A DNA stretch of 64,000 nt from Dehalococcoides mccartyi CG5 (lineage in GTDB: Bacteria > Chloroflexota > Dehalococcoidia > Dehalococcoidales > Dehalococcoidaceae), in assembly GCF_000830885.1 (NCBI RefSeq), contig NZ_CP006951.1, forward strand, positions 1,054,001-1,118,000, in the 5' to 3' direction. Shown piece by piece: positions 51,943 to 61,338 of the stretch; within the stretch, counting starts at the first letter, position 1, and the number at the start of each line of letters is the position of its first letter. The position numbers and the translations under genes were made by a program. The notes below the pieces were generated by a model. That model ran no database searches and was not told the origin of the DNA. It worked only from the letters and a program-made list of their open reading frames with translations.

Positions 51943-54381
51943 ATGAGACAGGAAAAATTTACCGAACAAGCCCAGGAAGCCCTCAGCGCTTCACAGATGC
52001 TGGTACAGGAATATCAGCACAGCCAATGGGATGTTGAACATGTACTGCTGGCTCTTGTCCGTCAGGAAAAAGGGCTGGTGGGTGAAATAATCAAAGAGCT
52101 GAAACTAAGCTCCGAGGAAATAACCAAACAGCTGGTAGAGGCTTTGAAACGTTCGCCTAAAGCAGTAGGCGGCAATGTTCAGATATACCCCACCCCCCGC
52201 ATTATCAGCCTGCTGCAAACCGCCAACAACGAAGCAGACCGCCTGCGGGATGAATTCATAGGCACGGAACATCTGCTGGTAGCTATAGCAGGAGATACCC
52301 AGGGAGAATCTGCCCGCATCCTGAAGCATTTTGGTATTGATCAGGAAAAAGTCTATTCCGCCCTCCAGAAAATAAGGGGCGGACACCGGGTGACTGATGC
52401 CAGAGCCGAAAGCAAATACAGGGCACTGGCCAAATACAGCCGTGACCTTACCGAACTGGCTAAACAGGGCAAGATAGACCCGGTAATAGGCCGTGATCAG
52501 GAAATCCGCCGGGTTATGCAGATACTCTCCCGCCGCACCAAGAACAACCCTGTGATAGTGGGGGAAGCAGGTGTAGGCAAAACTGCCATTGCCGAAGGGG
52601 TTGCCCAAAAAATTGCGGATAACGACGTACCCGAATCCCTGCGTGACCGCAAGGTAATGGCACTGGATATGGGTGCATTGGTTGCCGGAAGCAAGTTCCG
52701 GGGGGAGTTTGAAGAACGCCTCAAAGCCGTAATGGACGAAGTGCGCCAATCTGCCGGTGAAATTATTTTGTTTATAGATGAAATCCATACCGTAGTCGGG
52801 GCAGGGGCAGCCGAGGGGGCTATTGATGCCTCAAACATGCTGAAGCCGGCCTTATCCAGGGGTGAACTCCAGACTATTGGGGCTACCACTCTGGATGACT
52901 ACCGCAAATATATTGAAAAAGACACCGCTCTGGAGCGCCGCTTCCAGCCGGTATATGTGGAAGAACCTACAGTGGAACAAACTATTGAGATACTAAAGGG
53001 TATCAGACCCAAGTACGAAACCCACCACAAGCTGAAGATAAGTGACGCCGCTCTGGAGGCAGCCGTCAGGCTGTCCAGCCGTTACATAACTGAACGCCAA
53101 CTGCCCGATAAGGCTATAGACCTTATTGACGAAGCCGCAAGCAAACTCCGTCTGGATAGCGAAAGCGCCCCGCCGGAAGTAAAGAAGCTGGAAAATGAAT
53201 TTCGTCAGGCAGGCATTGAGGAAGAAGCCGCCTCCCAACTGCAGGATTATGAAAAAGCGGCTGAACTCAAGGCTGAAAAAATACGCTTGGAAGAAAAGTT
53301 CAACACTGCCCGTGAGGAATGGCTGAAACAGGAGAAAATAGCCGAAGAAGTAACTGACAAACAGATAACCGAGCTGGTTTCCTCTATGACCGGCATACCT
53401 GTCAGCCAGATGCTTGAAGGCGAGGCTTCCAAACTGCTGAATATGGAAGAGCGTATCCACGAGCGGATGGTAGACCAGGAAGAAGCCGTAAAAGCCGTTG
53501 CCGAAGCTATCCGCCGCAGCAGGGCAGGTCTTAAAGACCCGCGCCGCCCTATAGGCAGTTTCCTGTTTTTAGGCCCGACCGGGGTGGGCAAAACAGAACT
53601 GGCCCGAAGTCTGGCCTGGTTTTTGTTTGACGATGAAACCGCCATGGTAAGGCTGGATATGTCCGAATATCAGGAAAAGCACACCGTATCCCGTCTGGTG
53701 GGGGCACCTCCCGGATATGTGGGCTACGATGAAGGCGGGCAACTAACCGAATTGGTTCGCCGCCGCCCTTATCGGGTTATCCTGCTGGATGAAATTGAAA
53801 AAGCCCATCCAGATGTCTACAATTCCTTGCTCCAGCTATTGGATGACGGCCGTCTGACAGACGGGCAGGGCAGAACAGTGGACTTTAAAAATACGGTCAT
53901 TATAATGACCTCTAACGCAGGCATAGAAACCATAAAACGCGAATCTGCTCTGGGTTTCGCAGTCAGAACCGATGACACCAAAACCCGCCATGACAGCTAT
54001 GAACGCATGAAAGACAAGGTCATGACCGAAGTCAAAAAGACCTTCCGTCCGGAGTTCATCAACCGGGTAGATGAAATAATTGTCTTCCACGAGCTGGCAG
54101 AGGAACAGATACGCCAGATAGTAGATTTCATGATAAAAGACGTTTCCAAACGTCTTGAGGAACGCAAACTCAAACTGGAGCTGACCGACGAGGCTAAGGG
54201 CTGGCTGGCCAAGGTGGGTTATGACCCGGCTTTCGGTGCCAGACCCCTTCGCAGAGCCATTGAAAGATACGTGGAAAGCCCGCTGGCGGGCAAGCTGCTT
54301 CGCAATGAGTTTAGTGAAAATGCTACAATACTGGTGGACAAGGCGGATGAAGCTCTGAGTTTCAGCCAAAAGGCCGCCTGA
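51943..54381 (+). CDS. clpC: ATP-dependent Clp protease ATP-binding subunit ClpC
   Basis: 812 residues. A Clp N domain, AAA-1 with GEAGVGKTA, a short middle domain ([16 protein letters not shown]) and AAA-2 with [13 protein letters not shown] tripeptide (SALGFAVR) stands where ClpC has its ClpP-binding loop. The middle domain is too short for ClpB. So it should unfold substrates for ClpP, which is not in this window. It is the third gene of the DnaJ-like/HspR operon. Confidence 0.9.
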   Translation: MRQEKFTEQAQEALSASQMLVQEYQHSQWDVEHVLLALVRQEKGLVGEIIKELKLSSEEITKQLVEALKRSPKAVGGNVQIYPTPRIISLLQTANNEADRLRDEFIGTEHLLVAIAGDTQGESARILKHFGIDQEKVYSALQKIRGGHRVTDARAESKYRALAKYSRDLTELAKQGKIDPVIGRDQEIRRVMQILSRRTKNNPVIVGEAGVGKTAIAEGVAQKIADNDVPESLRDRKVMALDMGALVAGSKFRGEFEERLKAVMDEVRQSAGEIILFIDEIHTVVGAGAAEGAIDASNMLKPALSRGELQTIGATTLDDYRKYIEKDTALERRFQPVYVEEPTVEQTIEILKGIRPKYETHHKLKISDAALEAAVRLSSRYITERQLPDKAIDLIDEAASKLRLDSESAPPEVKKLENEFRQAGIEEEAASQLQDYEKAAELKAEKIRLEEKFNTAREEWLKQEKIAEEVTDKQITELVSSMTGIPVSQMLEGEASKLLNMEERIHERMVDQEEAVKAVAEAIRRSRAGLKDPRRPIGSFLFLGPTGVGKTELARSLAWFLFDDETAMVRLDMSEYQEKHTVSRLVGAPPGYVGYDEGGQLTELVRRRPYRVILLDEIEKAHPDVYNSLLQLLDDGRLTDGQGRTVDFKNTVIIMTSNAGIETIKRESALGFAVRTDDTKTRHDSYERMKDKVMTEVKKTFRPEFINRVDEIIVFHELAEEQIRQIVDFMIKDVSKRLEERKLKLELTDEAKGWLAKVGYDPAFGARPLRRAIERYVESPLAGKLLRNEFSENATILVDKADEALSFSQKAA

Positions 54382-54398
54382 TACCAGAAAGACCTTAG

Positions 54399-55055
54399 AT
54401 GGCAGAGCTGCCCGAAGAAGAAATATCAATATGTGCAACCGGTGCCGAGCTAAAGACCCGTACATGGTTTAAAAAGTGGGGAATTTGGCTCGGCGTTCTG
54501 GTTATTATAATCAGCATTGCCCTTTCGGTTTGGCTCATCATCCGCCGGGATATTATTCAGGATTTGGCCGGCTATGGATATATAGGCATGTTTGCCATCA
54601 GTTTTCTGGGTAGCTCCATTTCTATTGTTCCGGTACCCATGCTGGCTGTCCAGTTTACGCTGGGCGGGGTCTTGCCGCCGCCGGTGGGAGATCCGATACT
54701 GGGGCCGCTCTTCGCCGGAGTGGTAGCCAGCTTAGCCGAAGCTCTGGGGGGCTTTTCCATTTACATGACCGGCTATTCAGGTAAATCCAGTCTGGCCGGA
54801 TCAGATTCAGGCAGCAAACTAAACCGCTTGTACTGCAGAATGCTGAAGCTGATGGAAAGGCGGGGTTCACTTATGGTTTTTATACTTTCAGCTATTATCA
54901 ACCCTTTTTTCTACCCCATGACTCTGGCCGCCGGAGCAGTAAATTTCGGTATCCGCAAATTTATGCTGATTTCACTGGCCGGCAAGTTTATTAAATGCAC
55001 TGCCATCTGCTATGCCGGCTATTTCGGCCTGACCCGCCTGTTTGGCCTTGAATAG
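54399..55055 (+). CDS. VTT/DedA-like membrane protein
   Basis: 218 residues with about five hydrophobic helices. Segments such as GYGYIGMFAISFLGSSISIVPVP, ALGGFSIYMTGYSG and AINPFFYPMTLAAGAVNFG match the VTT (SNARE-associated) pattern. DedA-type proteins affect lipid flipping and membrane potential. It is 17 nt after clpC, possibly cotranscribed. Confidence 0.72.
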   Translation: MAELPEEEISICATGAELKTRTWFKKWGIWLGVLVIIISIALSVWLIIRRDIIQDLAGYGYIGMFAISFLGSSISIVPVPMLAVQFTLGGVLPPPVGDPILGPLFAGVVASLAEALGGFSIYMTGYSGKSSLAGSDSGSKLNRLYCRMLKLMERRGSLMVFILSAIINPFFYPMTLAAGAVNFGIRKFMLISLAGKFIKCTAICYAGYFGLTRLFGLE

Positions 55056-55074
55056 GTTTGCATCGCAGCTTAAA

Positions 55075-55103
55075 TTGACCCGTTCCAAAGCTTAGCGTAT
55101 AAT
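55075..55103 (+). promoter_or_regulatory. Promoter of purF
   Basis: TTGACC (55075-55080), a 17-nt spacer and TATAAT (55098-55103), followed by a ~30-nt leader with AGAGG. Confidence 0.75.
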
Positions 55104-55140
55104 AAAAAATTGTCATTCAGATATAAAGAGGCTGTCTATT

Positions 55141-56559
55141 TTGCATGAATCTTGCGGCGTTTTCGGTGTATTTGCCCCCGGTCAGGATGTAGCCCGACTC
55201 ACATTTTTCGCTCTGTTTGCCTTGCAGCACAGAGGGCAGGAAAGTTCAGGCATATCTACATCTGATGGACAGGAGCTTAAGCTTCATTCCCAGATGGGTC
55301 TGGTTTCCCATATTTTCACTGAAGATATACTTAAAAAACTGGACGGCCATATTGCCATAGGCCACAACCGCTATTCCACCACCGGTTCAAGCCAGCAGAT
55401 TAACGCCCAGCCCTTTGTAATGGGGCAGGGAGATAATGTTATAGCCATAGCCCATAATGGCAACATCGTAAATTCCGAAGCTTTGAATACAGAACTTACC
55501 TCTCAGGGATACACCTTTAAGACATCCACTGATACCGAAATAATCAGCCAGCTTATCCTTTCATCTATTGAAACTGACTGGGTCAAACGGATACGTTATG
55601 CCATGAACCGCCTGAAAGGGGCTTTTTCCTGCACCCTTATGACCAAAGACACCCTATTTGCCATGCGTGACTCACTGGGTGTCCGTCCCCTGTGCTTGGG
55701 TAAAATTCAGGGCGGTTATGTAGTCACTTCTGAAAGCTGTGCTCTTGACCATATCGGAGCTGATTTCGTGCGTGAAATAGAGCCAGGCGAGATTGTAGCT
55801 ATAAACGGAAACGGCATAACCAGTTTTAAACAGCAAAGCTCCAGACGGGCTTTGTGTATATTTGAGTTCATTTATTTTGCCCGCCCAGATAGCCTGATAG
55901 ACGGGCGTCTTTTGTATTCCGCCCGCCAAGCCATGGGGGTAGAACTGGCCAAGGAATACCCGGTAGATGCAGACCTGGTTATAGGCGTACCTGACTCTGC
56001 CACGGCTGCCGGTATCGGCTATGCCGTAGGTTCAGGCATTCCTCCAGCCGAAGGCCTTATTAAAAACCGCTACATGGGGCGAACCTTTATTCAGCCTGAC
56101 CAGCGTCTGCGTGATTTGGGCGTGAAACTAAAGTTCAATCCCCTTAAGAGCGTTCTGGAAGATAAGCGGGTAGTACTGGTAGATGACAGCATAGTCCGGG
56201 GAACTACCACCCCACAGGTTATCCGCCTGTTACGTAAAGCCGGCGCCAAAGAAGTCCATATGCGGGTATGCGCACCCCCCATAACCAACCCATGTTTCTT
56301 CGGGGTAGATATGGCCACCCGTTCAGAACTTATTGCCGCCAGAATGAGCATACCTGAGATACAAAAATACATAGGAGCAGATTCACTTGGCTATCTTAGC
56401 CTGCCCGGGTTGATAAATGCCGTGGGGCTGCCTGAGAAGAATTTCTGTCTGGCCTGTTTCACCGGCGAATATGCCCTGCCAGTTCAACTGGAAATGGATA
56501 AATTTGCACTTGGCAATCAACGACACAACTGTTGCCAGATGCCTTCACCCGAAAGCTAG
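55141..56559 (+). CDS. purF: Amidophosphoribosyltransferase
   Basis: 472 residues. The N-terminus MHESCGVFGVF gives the nucleophile Cys5 after a short propeptide. GHNRYSTTG and the PRPP loop VVLVDDSIVRGTT follow. The C-terminal FCLACFTGEYALP has Cys residues matching the Fe-S ligands of the Bacillus-type enzyme. It makes phosphoribosylamine, the first step of purine synthesis. The start is TTG; the nearby ATG is out of frame. AGAGG lies upstream. Confidence 0.95.
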   Translation: MHESCGVFGVFAPGQDVARLTFFALFALQHRGQESSGISTSDGQELKLHSQMGLVSHIFTEDILKKLDGHIAIGHNRYSTTGSSQQINAQPFVMGQGDNVIAIAHNGNIVNSEALNTELTSQGYTFKTSTDTEIISQLILSSIETDWVKRIRYAMNRLKGAFSCTLMTKDTLFAMRDSLGVRPLCLGKIQGGYVVTSESCALDHIGADFVREIEPGEIVAINGNGITSFKQQSSRRALCIFEFIYFARPDSLIDGRLLYSARQAMGVELAKEYPVDADLVIGVPDSATAAGIGYAVGSGIPPAEGLIKNRYMGRTFIQPDQRLRDLGVKLKFNPLKSVLEDKRVVLVDDSIVRGTTTPQVIRLLRKAGAKEVHMRVCAPPITNPCFFGVDMATRSELIAARMSIPEIQKYIGADSLGYLSLPGLINAVGLPEKNFCLACFTGEYALPVQLEMDKFALGNQRHNCCQMPSPES

Positions 56560-56620
56560 TTTTCCACCCCAAAAGAGCTATCCCGCGCCTGATACCGCTT
56601 GAAGTTTAACGCCTTCGGCG

Positions 56621-57697
56621 GTGTTTTATTCGTTGCAGTTGATAGTTATTTCTGATAATCTTAGTTACCACGATTTGAGAGGTGGCCACATCAAAGATAC
56701 ATATGCAGGGGCAGGAGTGGATATAAACTCCGCCTCAAAATCAAAAGAACTCATCAAACAATACGCCAAAGCCACTCTTGGACCTCAAGTGCTGGCAGGT
56801 CCGGGATTTTTCGGCGGAATGTACGAATTCAAGGGTTACAAAAACCCGGTACTGGTTTCCAGCTGTGACGGCGTAGGCACCAAACTGAAAATTGCCGGCG
56901 TGCTGAATAAACACGATACTATAGGCATTGACATTGTCAATCACTCTGTCAATGATATATTGACCTCCGGGGCTGAACCCATCTTTTTCCTTGATTACAT
57001 TGCCATGGGCAAGCTATCACCAGGAAAGATAACCGAAATTGTCAAGGGACTGTCAACCGCCTGTCTAGAGGCGGGATGTGCCCTTATCGGCGGTGAAACT
57101 GCCGAAATGCCCGGCCTTTACCACGGGGAAGATTACGATTTGGCCGGATTTATTGTCGGGGTAGTTGAAAAAGAAAATATGCTTATCAACCGGGGCATCA
57201 AACCGGGAGATGTGATTTTGGGTCTGGCTTCAAACGGACTCCATACCAACGGTTATTCTCTGGCACGCAAAGTTCTGGGTGAAAGCCGTGAATCACTGGA
57301 CAAATACTATCCTGAACTCGGGCAAACAGCAGGCGAAGCCATGCTGGTACCCCACCGCAGTTATCTAAAAGAAATAAAGCCCAACCTCCTTCTCATAAAA
57401 GGGTTAGCCCACATAACCGGCGGCGGCCTGACGGATAATGTCCCTAGGACACTGCCTGAAGATGTGTCCGCCCGTTTTGAAACTAAAAACTGGGAAATAC
57501 CGCCCTTGTTCCAGCTTATCCAAAAAACCGGTGGAATAGACCGCGAAGAGATGTTCCATGTGTTCAATATGGGTATAGGTATGGTTATAATAGCCGGCAC
57601 TGAAGAGGCCGGGCTTATTATGAAAAACCTGCCGGAAGCAAAAATCATCGGGGAGATTATTGCCCGCCAGAGCGGAGCACAAGTGATAATTGAATGA
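56621..57697 (+). CDS. purM: Phosphoribosylformylglycinamidine cyclo-ligase (AIR synthetase)
   Basis: The conserved region starts with TYAGAGVDINSASK; PGFFGGMYEF, SCDGVGTKLKIA, NDILTSGAEPIFFLDYIA and GGGLTDNVPRTLPE follow. It closes the imidazole ring in purine synthesis. The start is not clear: the frame opens with GTG 56621, but family length suggests the true start may be nearer TTG 56675. No SD fits either. It lies 61 nt after purF. Confidence 0.93.
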   Translation: MFYSLQLIVISDNLSYHDLRGGHIKDTYAGAGVDINSASKSKELIKQYAKATLGPQVLAGPGFFGGMYEFKGYKNPVLVSSCDGVGTKLKIAGVLNKHDTIGIDIVNHSVNDILTSGAEPIFFLDYIAMGKLSPGKITEIVKGLSTACLEAGCALIGGETAEMPGLYHGEDYDLAGFIVGVVEKENMLINRGIKPGDVILGLASNGLHTNGYSLARKVLGESRESLDKYYPELGQTAGEAMLVPHRSYLKEIKPNLLLIKGLAHITGGGLTDNVPRTLPEDVSARFETKNWEIPPLFQLIQKTGGIDREEMFHVFNMGIGMVIIAGTEEAGLIMKNLPEAKIIGEIIARQSGAQVIIE

Positions 57698-58314
57698 GCA
57701 GCCGGGATTACTTCAATCAGGTAGCCGACAACTGGGATGAAATGCGTCAGGGCTTTTTCTCAGACCGGATACGCGAAGCTGCCCTTGAAGCCGCAGATGT
57801 AAAACCGAACAGCATAGCCGCTGATATAGGGGCAGGCACAGGATACTTGACCGCAGGACTGCTGCAAAAGAATTGCCGGGTTATAGCCGTTGACCAGTCA
57901 GCCGCCATGCTTGAAAAGATAAAGTCCAAGTTCGGGGTGCGAAATGTCTCCTGCCTACAGGCAGATGGAAACGCACTCCCTTTAAAAAACCAAAGCGTAG
58001 ATTACAGCTTTGCCAATATGTTTCTTCATCATGCCGAAGATCCGGCAGGGGTGATAAATGAAATGAGCCGGATACTTCTGCCGGGCGGACGGCTGGTCAT
58101 AACAGACCTTTGCCTCCATACCCATACAAATATGCAAAAAGAGCATCACGACCGCTGGCCGGGGTTTGAACTGAAAGATGTCAAGGGTTGGTTTGAACAG
58201 GCCGGTCTTCAAAATATCCGGGTTGAAACCTTGAACCAGAAATGTACCGCATCAAGCTGCACCTGCCAAGAGCAGATTGCCATAGATATTTTTCTGGCCT
58301 CAGGTGAGAAATAA
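57694..58314 (+). CDS. Class I SAM-dependent methyltransferase
   Basis: 206 residues. The SAM-binding motif is AADIGAGTGYLTAGLL, followed by VIAVDQSAAMLEKI and ADGNALPLKNQSVDYSFANMFLHH, the pattern of UbiE-like Methyltransf_11 enzymes. The substrate is unknown. A CTASSCTCQEQIA segment near the end has three Cys. It overlaps purM by 4 nt (ATGA) and precedes purH. Confidence 0.82.
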   Translation: MSSRDYFNQVADNWDEMRQGFFSDRIREAALEAADVKPNSIAADIGAGTGYLTAGLLQKNCRVIAVDQSAAMLEKIKSKFGVRNVSCLQADGNALPLKNQSVDYSFANMFLHHAEDPAGVINEMSRILLPGGRLVITDLCLHTHTNMQKEHHDRWPGFELKDVKGWFEQAGLQNIRVETLNQKCTASSCTCQEQIAIDIFLASGEK

Positions 58315-58342
58315 AATTTATTTAACATAAGGAGGGATTGTC

Positions 58343-59884
58343 ATGAGGGCTATCCTAAGCGTCTCAGATAAAACCGGTCTTATCGAATTCGCCAGGGGCT
58401 TGTCAGAACTGGGTTTTGATATATACAGCACCGGCGGAACCAAGAAATCACTCCAGCAGGCAAATGTAACTGTTCACAGTATTTCAGACATGACCGATTC
58501 ACCCGAAATACTGGACGGACGGGTTAAAACCCTGCACCCCAAGGTACACGGTGGCATACTAGCCCGGCGTGACCTGCCCGAACATATGGCCGAACTGGAA
58601 AAATACAATATCCAACCCATTGACATGGTGGTAGTCAATCTCTATCCCTTTGTCAAGACTGTGTCGCGTCCGGATGTCAGCCTGACCGATGCACTGGAGA
58701 ATATTGATATTGGCGGCCCGACCATGATACGTGCTTCTGCCAAAAACTTCCCCAGTGTGACAGTGGTGGTAGACCCCCAGGATTACCCCCGTGTTCTGGA
58801 ACACCTCAAGACCGGCACTTTGAGCCTAGATGAACGCAAGAAGCTTGCCCAGAAGGCCTTTCAGCATGTAGCTATGTACGATACTGCTATCTCCCAATAT
58901 CTCTGGCAGGGAGAAGAGGGCTTCCCCGAGAATATGACCATAGCCCTTTCCAAGCGCTATGACCTGCGTTACGGTGAAAATCCCCATCAGCCGGCAGTTT
59001 TCTATGCTGAAAACAGGGTAGGGCACGGGCAGAACACCGGCATTACCTGGGCACAACAGGCCTGGGGCAAACAGCTTTCCTTTAACAATATCCTGGATGC
59101 CGACGCCGCATGGGGAGCCGCCACTGATTTTTCGGCCGCCACAGTAGCCATAGTCAAGCATACCAATACCTGTGGTCTGTGCAGCCGCGAAGACGTAGCC
59201 GAAGCCTACAAGAGAGCTTTTTCCGGAGACCCTGTTTCAGCTTACGGGGGCATCGTAGCCTCAAACCGCAAGGTGACTCTGTCCATGGCCGAAGCCATGA
59301 AAGGCACCTTTTATGAAATTATTATTGCCCCCGAATACGAGCCGGAGGCGCTGGAATTCCTTAAAACCCGCAAGGATTTACGCATACTTATAGCCGAGCT
59401 TCCCAAACATAATGAGGCCGAAACCCGTTCACTGGATTACCGCAGGGTAAAGGGAGGGCTGCTGGTACAAGCCGCTGATGAACTGGCGGAAAATGCCGTC
59501 CAGACCAAGGTGGTAACCAAGCGCGAACCCACCCCTGAGGAAATGTCAGATTTGAAATTTGCATGGCGGGCAGTCAAGCATATCAAATCCAACGCCATTG
59601 TGCTGGCTAAGAACAATGTTCTGCTGGGTATGGGAGCCGGACAACCCAACAGGGTAGTCAGTGTAGACATTGCCAAGAGCAAAGCCGGTGAGGCTTCAAA
59701 GGGTAGTGTCATGGCCTCTGACGCCATGTTCCCCTTCCCTGACAGCGTTGAACAGGCTGCCGCTGCCGGAGTGACCGCCATTATCCAGCCAGGCGGTTCT
59801 ATCCGTGACCAGGAGTCTATTGATGCCGCCAACAAGCACAACATAGCTATGGTCTTTACCGGCACCCGTCACTTCCGCCATTAG
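58343..59884 (+). CDS. purH: Bifunctional AICAR transformylase/IMP cyclohydrolase
   Basis: 513 residues. The IMP cyclohydrolase (MGS-like) N-terminus has SVSDKTGLIEFARGL and STGGTKKSLQQ. The transformylase domain has LRYGENPHQPAVFY, KHTNTCGLC and GVTAIIQPGGSIRDQESIDAA. It catalyses the last two steps to IMP. SD AAGGAGGG precedes the ATG. Confidence 0.96.
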   Translation: MRAILSVSDKTGLIEFARGLSELGFDIYSTGGTKKSLQQANVTVHSISDMTDSPEILDGRVKTLHPKVHGGILARRDLPEHMAELEKYNIQPIDMVVVNLYPFVKTVSRPDVSLTDALENIDIGGPTMIRASAKNFPSVTVVVDPQDYPRVLEHLKTGTLSLDERKKLAQKAFQHVAMYDTAISQYLWQGEEGFPENMTIALSKRYDLRYGENPHQPAVFYAENRVGHGQNTGITWAQQAWGKQLSFNNILDADAAWGAATDFSAATVAIVKHTNTCGLCSREDVAEAYKRAFSGDPVSAYGGIVASNRKVTLSMAEAMKGTFYEIIIAPEYEPEALEFLKTRKDLRILIAELPKHNEAETRSLDYRRVKGGLLVQAADELAENAVQTKVVTKREPTPEEMSDLKFAWRAVKHIKSNAIVLAKNNVLLGMGAGQPNRVVSVDIAKSKAGEASKGSVMASDAMFPFPDSVEQAAAAGVTAIIQPGGSIRDQESIDAANKHNIAMVFTGTRHFRH

Positions 59885-59901
59885 AATGAACCGGAGGAGT
59901 T

Positions 59902-60903
59902 ATGACTTTTAAACCGAAGTTTAATATACCCGGAAACCTGCTGGCAGGGGATACCACAGATATCTATTTTGCCCGGACAGTGGAAATACTGGCTAAAGAA
60001 AACCGGAACCCTGTAGCGGTAATGGAAGTATTCGCCACCCGGCCCGGCATTCTGTGCGGTCTGAGCGAGGCTGTAGAGCTTCTTCAGGCGATATTGCCGG
60101 CAGGTGAGGGAGAAATATGGGCACTGGAAGACGGTGACCAGATTTCAGCCAAGGAAGTCGTGATGCGTATCAAAGCTCCTTACCTAAGCTTCGGCCTTTA
60201 CGAGACTGTTTATTTAGGCATGCTGGCTTCGGGTACTGGCTGGGCAACCGCCGCCCGCGAATGTGCGGAGGCGGCAGGGGATATACCTGTTACCAGTTTT
60301 GGTGCCCGGCATATTCACCCGCTGGTAGCCGGCCGCATGGATTATGCCGCCATGGTGGGCGGGTGCGAAGGCTGTTCGTCCATTGAAGGGGCGCGCCTTT
60401 CGGGCATCAACCCTTCTGGTACTATTCCCCACGCCCTGATACTGGTTATGGGTGATACTTTAAAGGCCACTCTGGCCTTTGACAAATACATGCCGTCCCA
60501 GATACCCAGAGTAGCTCTGGTAGACACCTTTAAAGACGAGGTTGAGGAAAGCCTGCGGGTAGCCGAAGCCATGGGACAAAGGCTGGACAGCGTCAGGCTG
60601 GACACCCCCCTTGAGAGAGGGCGGGTTACGGCAGATTTAGTTAAAGAAGTGCGTGCCAATCTGGATATGGCCGGACACAGGCATGTCAAGATATTTGTTT
60701 CCGGCGGCCTTACCCCGGAACGCATACGCTACTTTGCGGAAAATAATGCCCCGGTAGACGGCTACGGAACAGGCAGTTATATAAGCGGTGCCCGCCCCAT
60801 TGACTTCACCGCAGACCTGCACGAAATTGAAGGCAAACCGGTAGCCAAACGGGGGCGCATACCAGGTCTCGCCCAGAACCCCCGCCTTAAAAAAGTGCGT
60901 TAG
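59902..60903 (+). CDS. Nicotinate phosphoribosyltransferase (short form)
   Basis: 333 residues, close in length to archaeal-type NAPRTase. SFGARHIHPLVAGRMDYAAM carries the catalytic His region. VDTFKDEVEESL, SVRLDTPLERG, IFVSGGLTPERI and GYGTGSYISGA are PRPP/nicotinate-site segments. It salvages nicotinate to nicotinate mononucleotide. SD GGAGGAG precedes the ATG. It follows purH by 17 nt. Confidence 0.9.
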   Translation: MTFKPKFNIPGNLLAGDTTDIYFARTVEILAKENRNPVAVMEVFATRPGILCGLSEAVELLQAILPAGEGEIWALEDGDQISAKEVVMRIKAPYLSFGLYETVYLGMLASGTGWATAARECAEAAGDIPVTSFGARHIHPLVAGRMDYAAMVGGCEGCSSIEGARLSGINPSGTIPHALILVMGDTLKATLAFDKYMPSQIPRVALVDTFKDEVEESLRVAEAMGQRLDSVRLDTPLERGRVTADLVKEVRANLDMAGHRHVKIFVSGGLTPERIRYFAENNAPVDGYGTGSYISGARPIDFTADLHEIEGKPVAKRGRIPGLAQNPRLKKVR

Positions 60904-60925
60904 CTATATTTAAACTCTAGATTAT

Positions 60926-60960
60926 AAAGCGGCCTTAACCAGCCGCTTTTTCTTTTGTTT
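60926..60960 (+). terminator. Rho-independent terminator
   Basis: AAAGCGGC-8 nt-GCCGCTTT followed by TTTTCTTTTGTTT. It closes the purH/NAPRT operon. Confidence 0.85.
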
Positions 60961-61016
60961 GCCAGTTTGATACGTCTAAATAAAACTCTAAAAAGCAGTG
61001 GCCCCCGTTATATTAT

Positions 61017-61059
61017 TTGACAGAAAAAACCAATTGGAGTATTATTCAGTATATTCTGA
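61017..61059 (+). promoter_or_regulatory. Promoter and operator-like site of the AbrB-fold/arsM operon
   Basis: TTGACA (61017-61022), a 17-nt spacer and TATTAT (61040-61045): a near-ideal promoter. Right after it TCAG-TATATT-CTGA (61046-61059) is an inverted repeat at about +1, a good operator position. A further TTTACTGATTTAC lies downstream. Confidence 0.65.
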
Positions 61060-61086
61060 TTTTACTGATTTACTAGTGAGGCAAAT

Positions 61087-61335
61087 ATGGAAGAAAAGTG
61101 CTGTTGCGGGATAGATGCCATCTTAAGCATAGACGCCCGTGGTCAGCTGGTACTCCCAAAGGAAATCCGCACCAAACTGGATATCCAGCCGGGAGACAAA
61201 CTGGCGGCCATTACCCAGCATTCAGGTGGAAAACCCTGTTGCCTGCTACTCATAAAAGCAGACGAGTTTTCGGAACTGGCCAAAGAAATAGTCAGCCCCA
61301 TTTTAAAAAACATGACAGTTGCAGGAGGAGATTAA
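61087..61335 (+). CDS. AbrB/SpoVT-fold protein with N-terminal cysteines (HgcC-like)
   Basis: 82 residues. The swapped-hairpin DNA-binding pattern is IDARGQLVLPKEIRTKLDIQPGDKL. It is preceded by MEEKCCCGI and contains a CC pair in GGKPCCLLLI, so five Cys in total. It resembles the small family annotated in databases as HgcAB-associated, but no hgcA or hgcB is here. The start follows TGAGGC. It lies 3 nt before arsM, so the Cys may bind As(III) and control the operon; that is inference. Confidence 0.72.
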   Translation: MEEKCCCGIDAILSIDARGQLVLPKEIRTKLDIQPGDKLAAITQHSGGKPCCLLLIKADEFSELAKEIVSPILKNMTVAGGD

Positions 61336-61338
61336 CCC

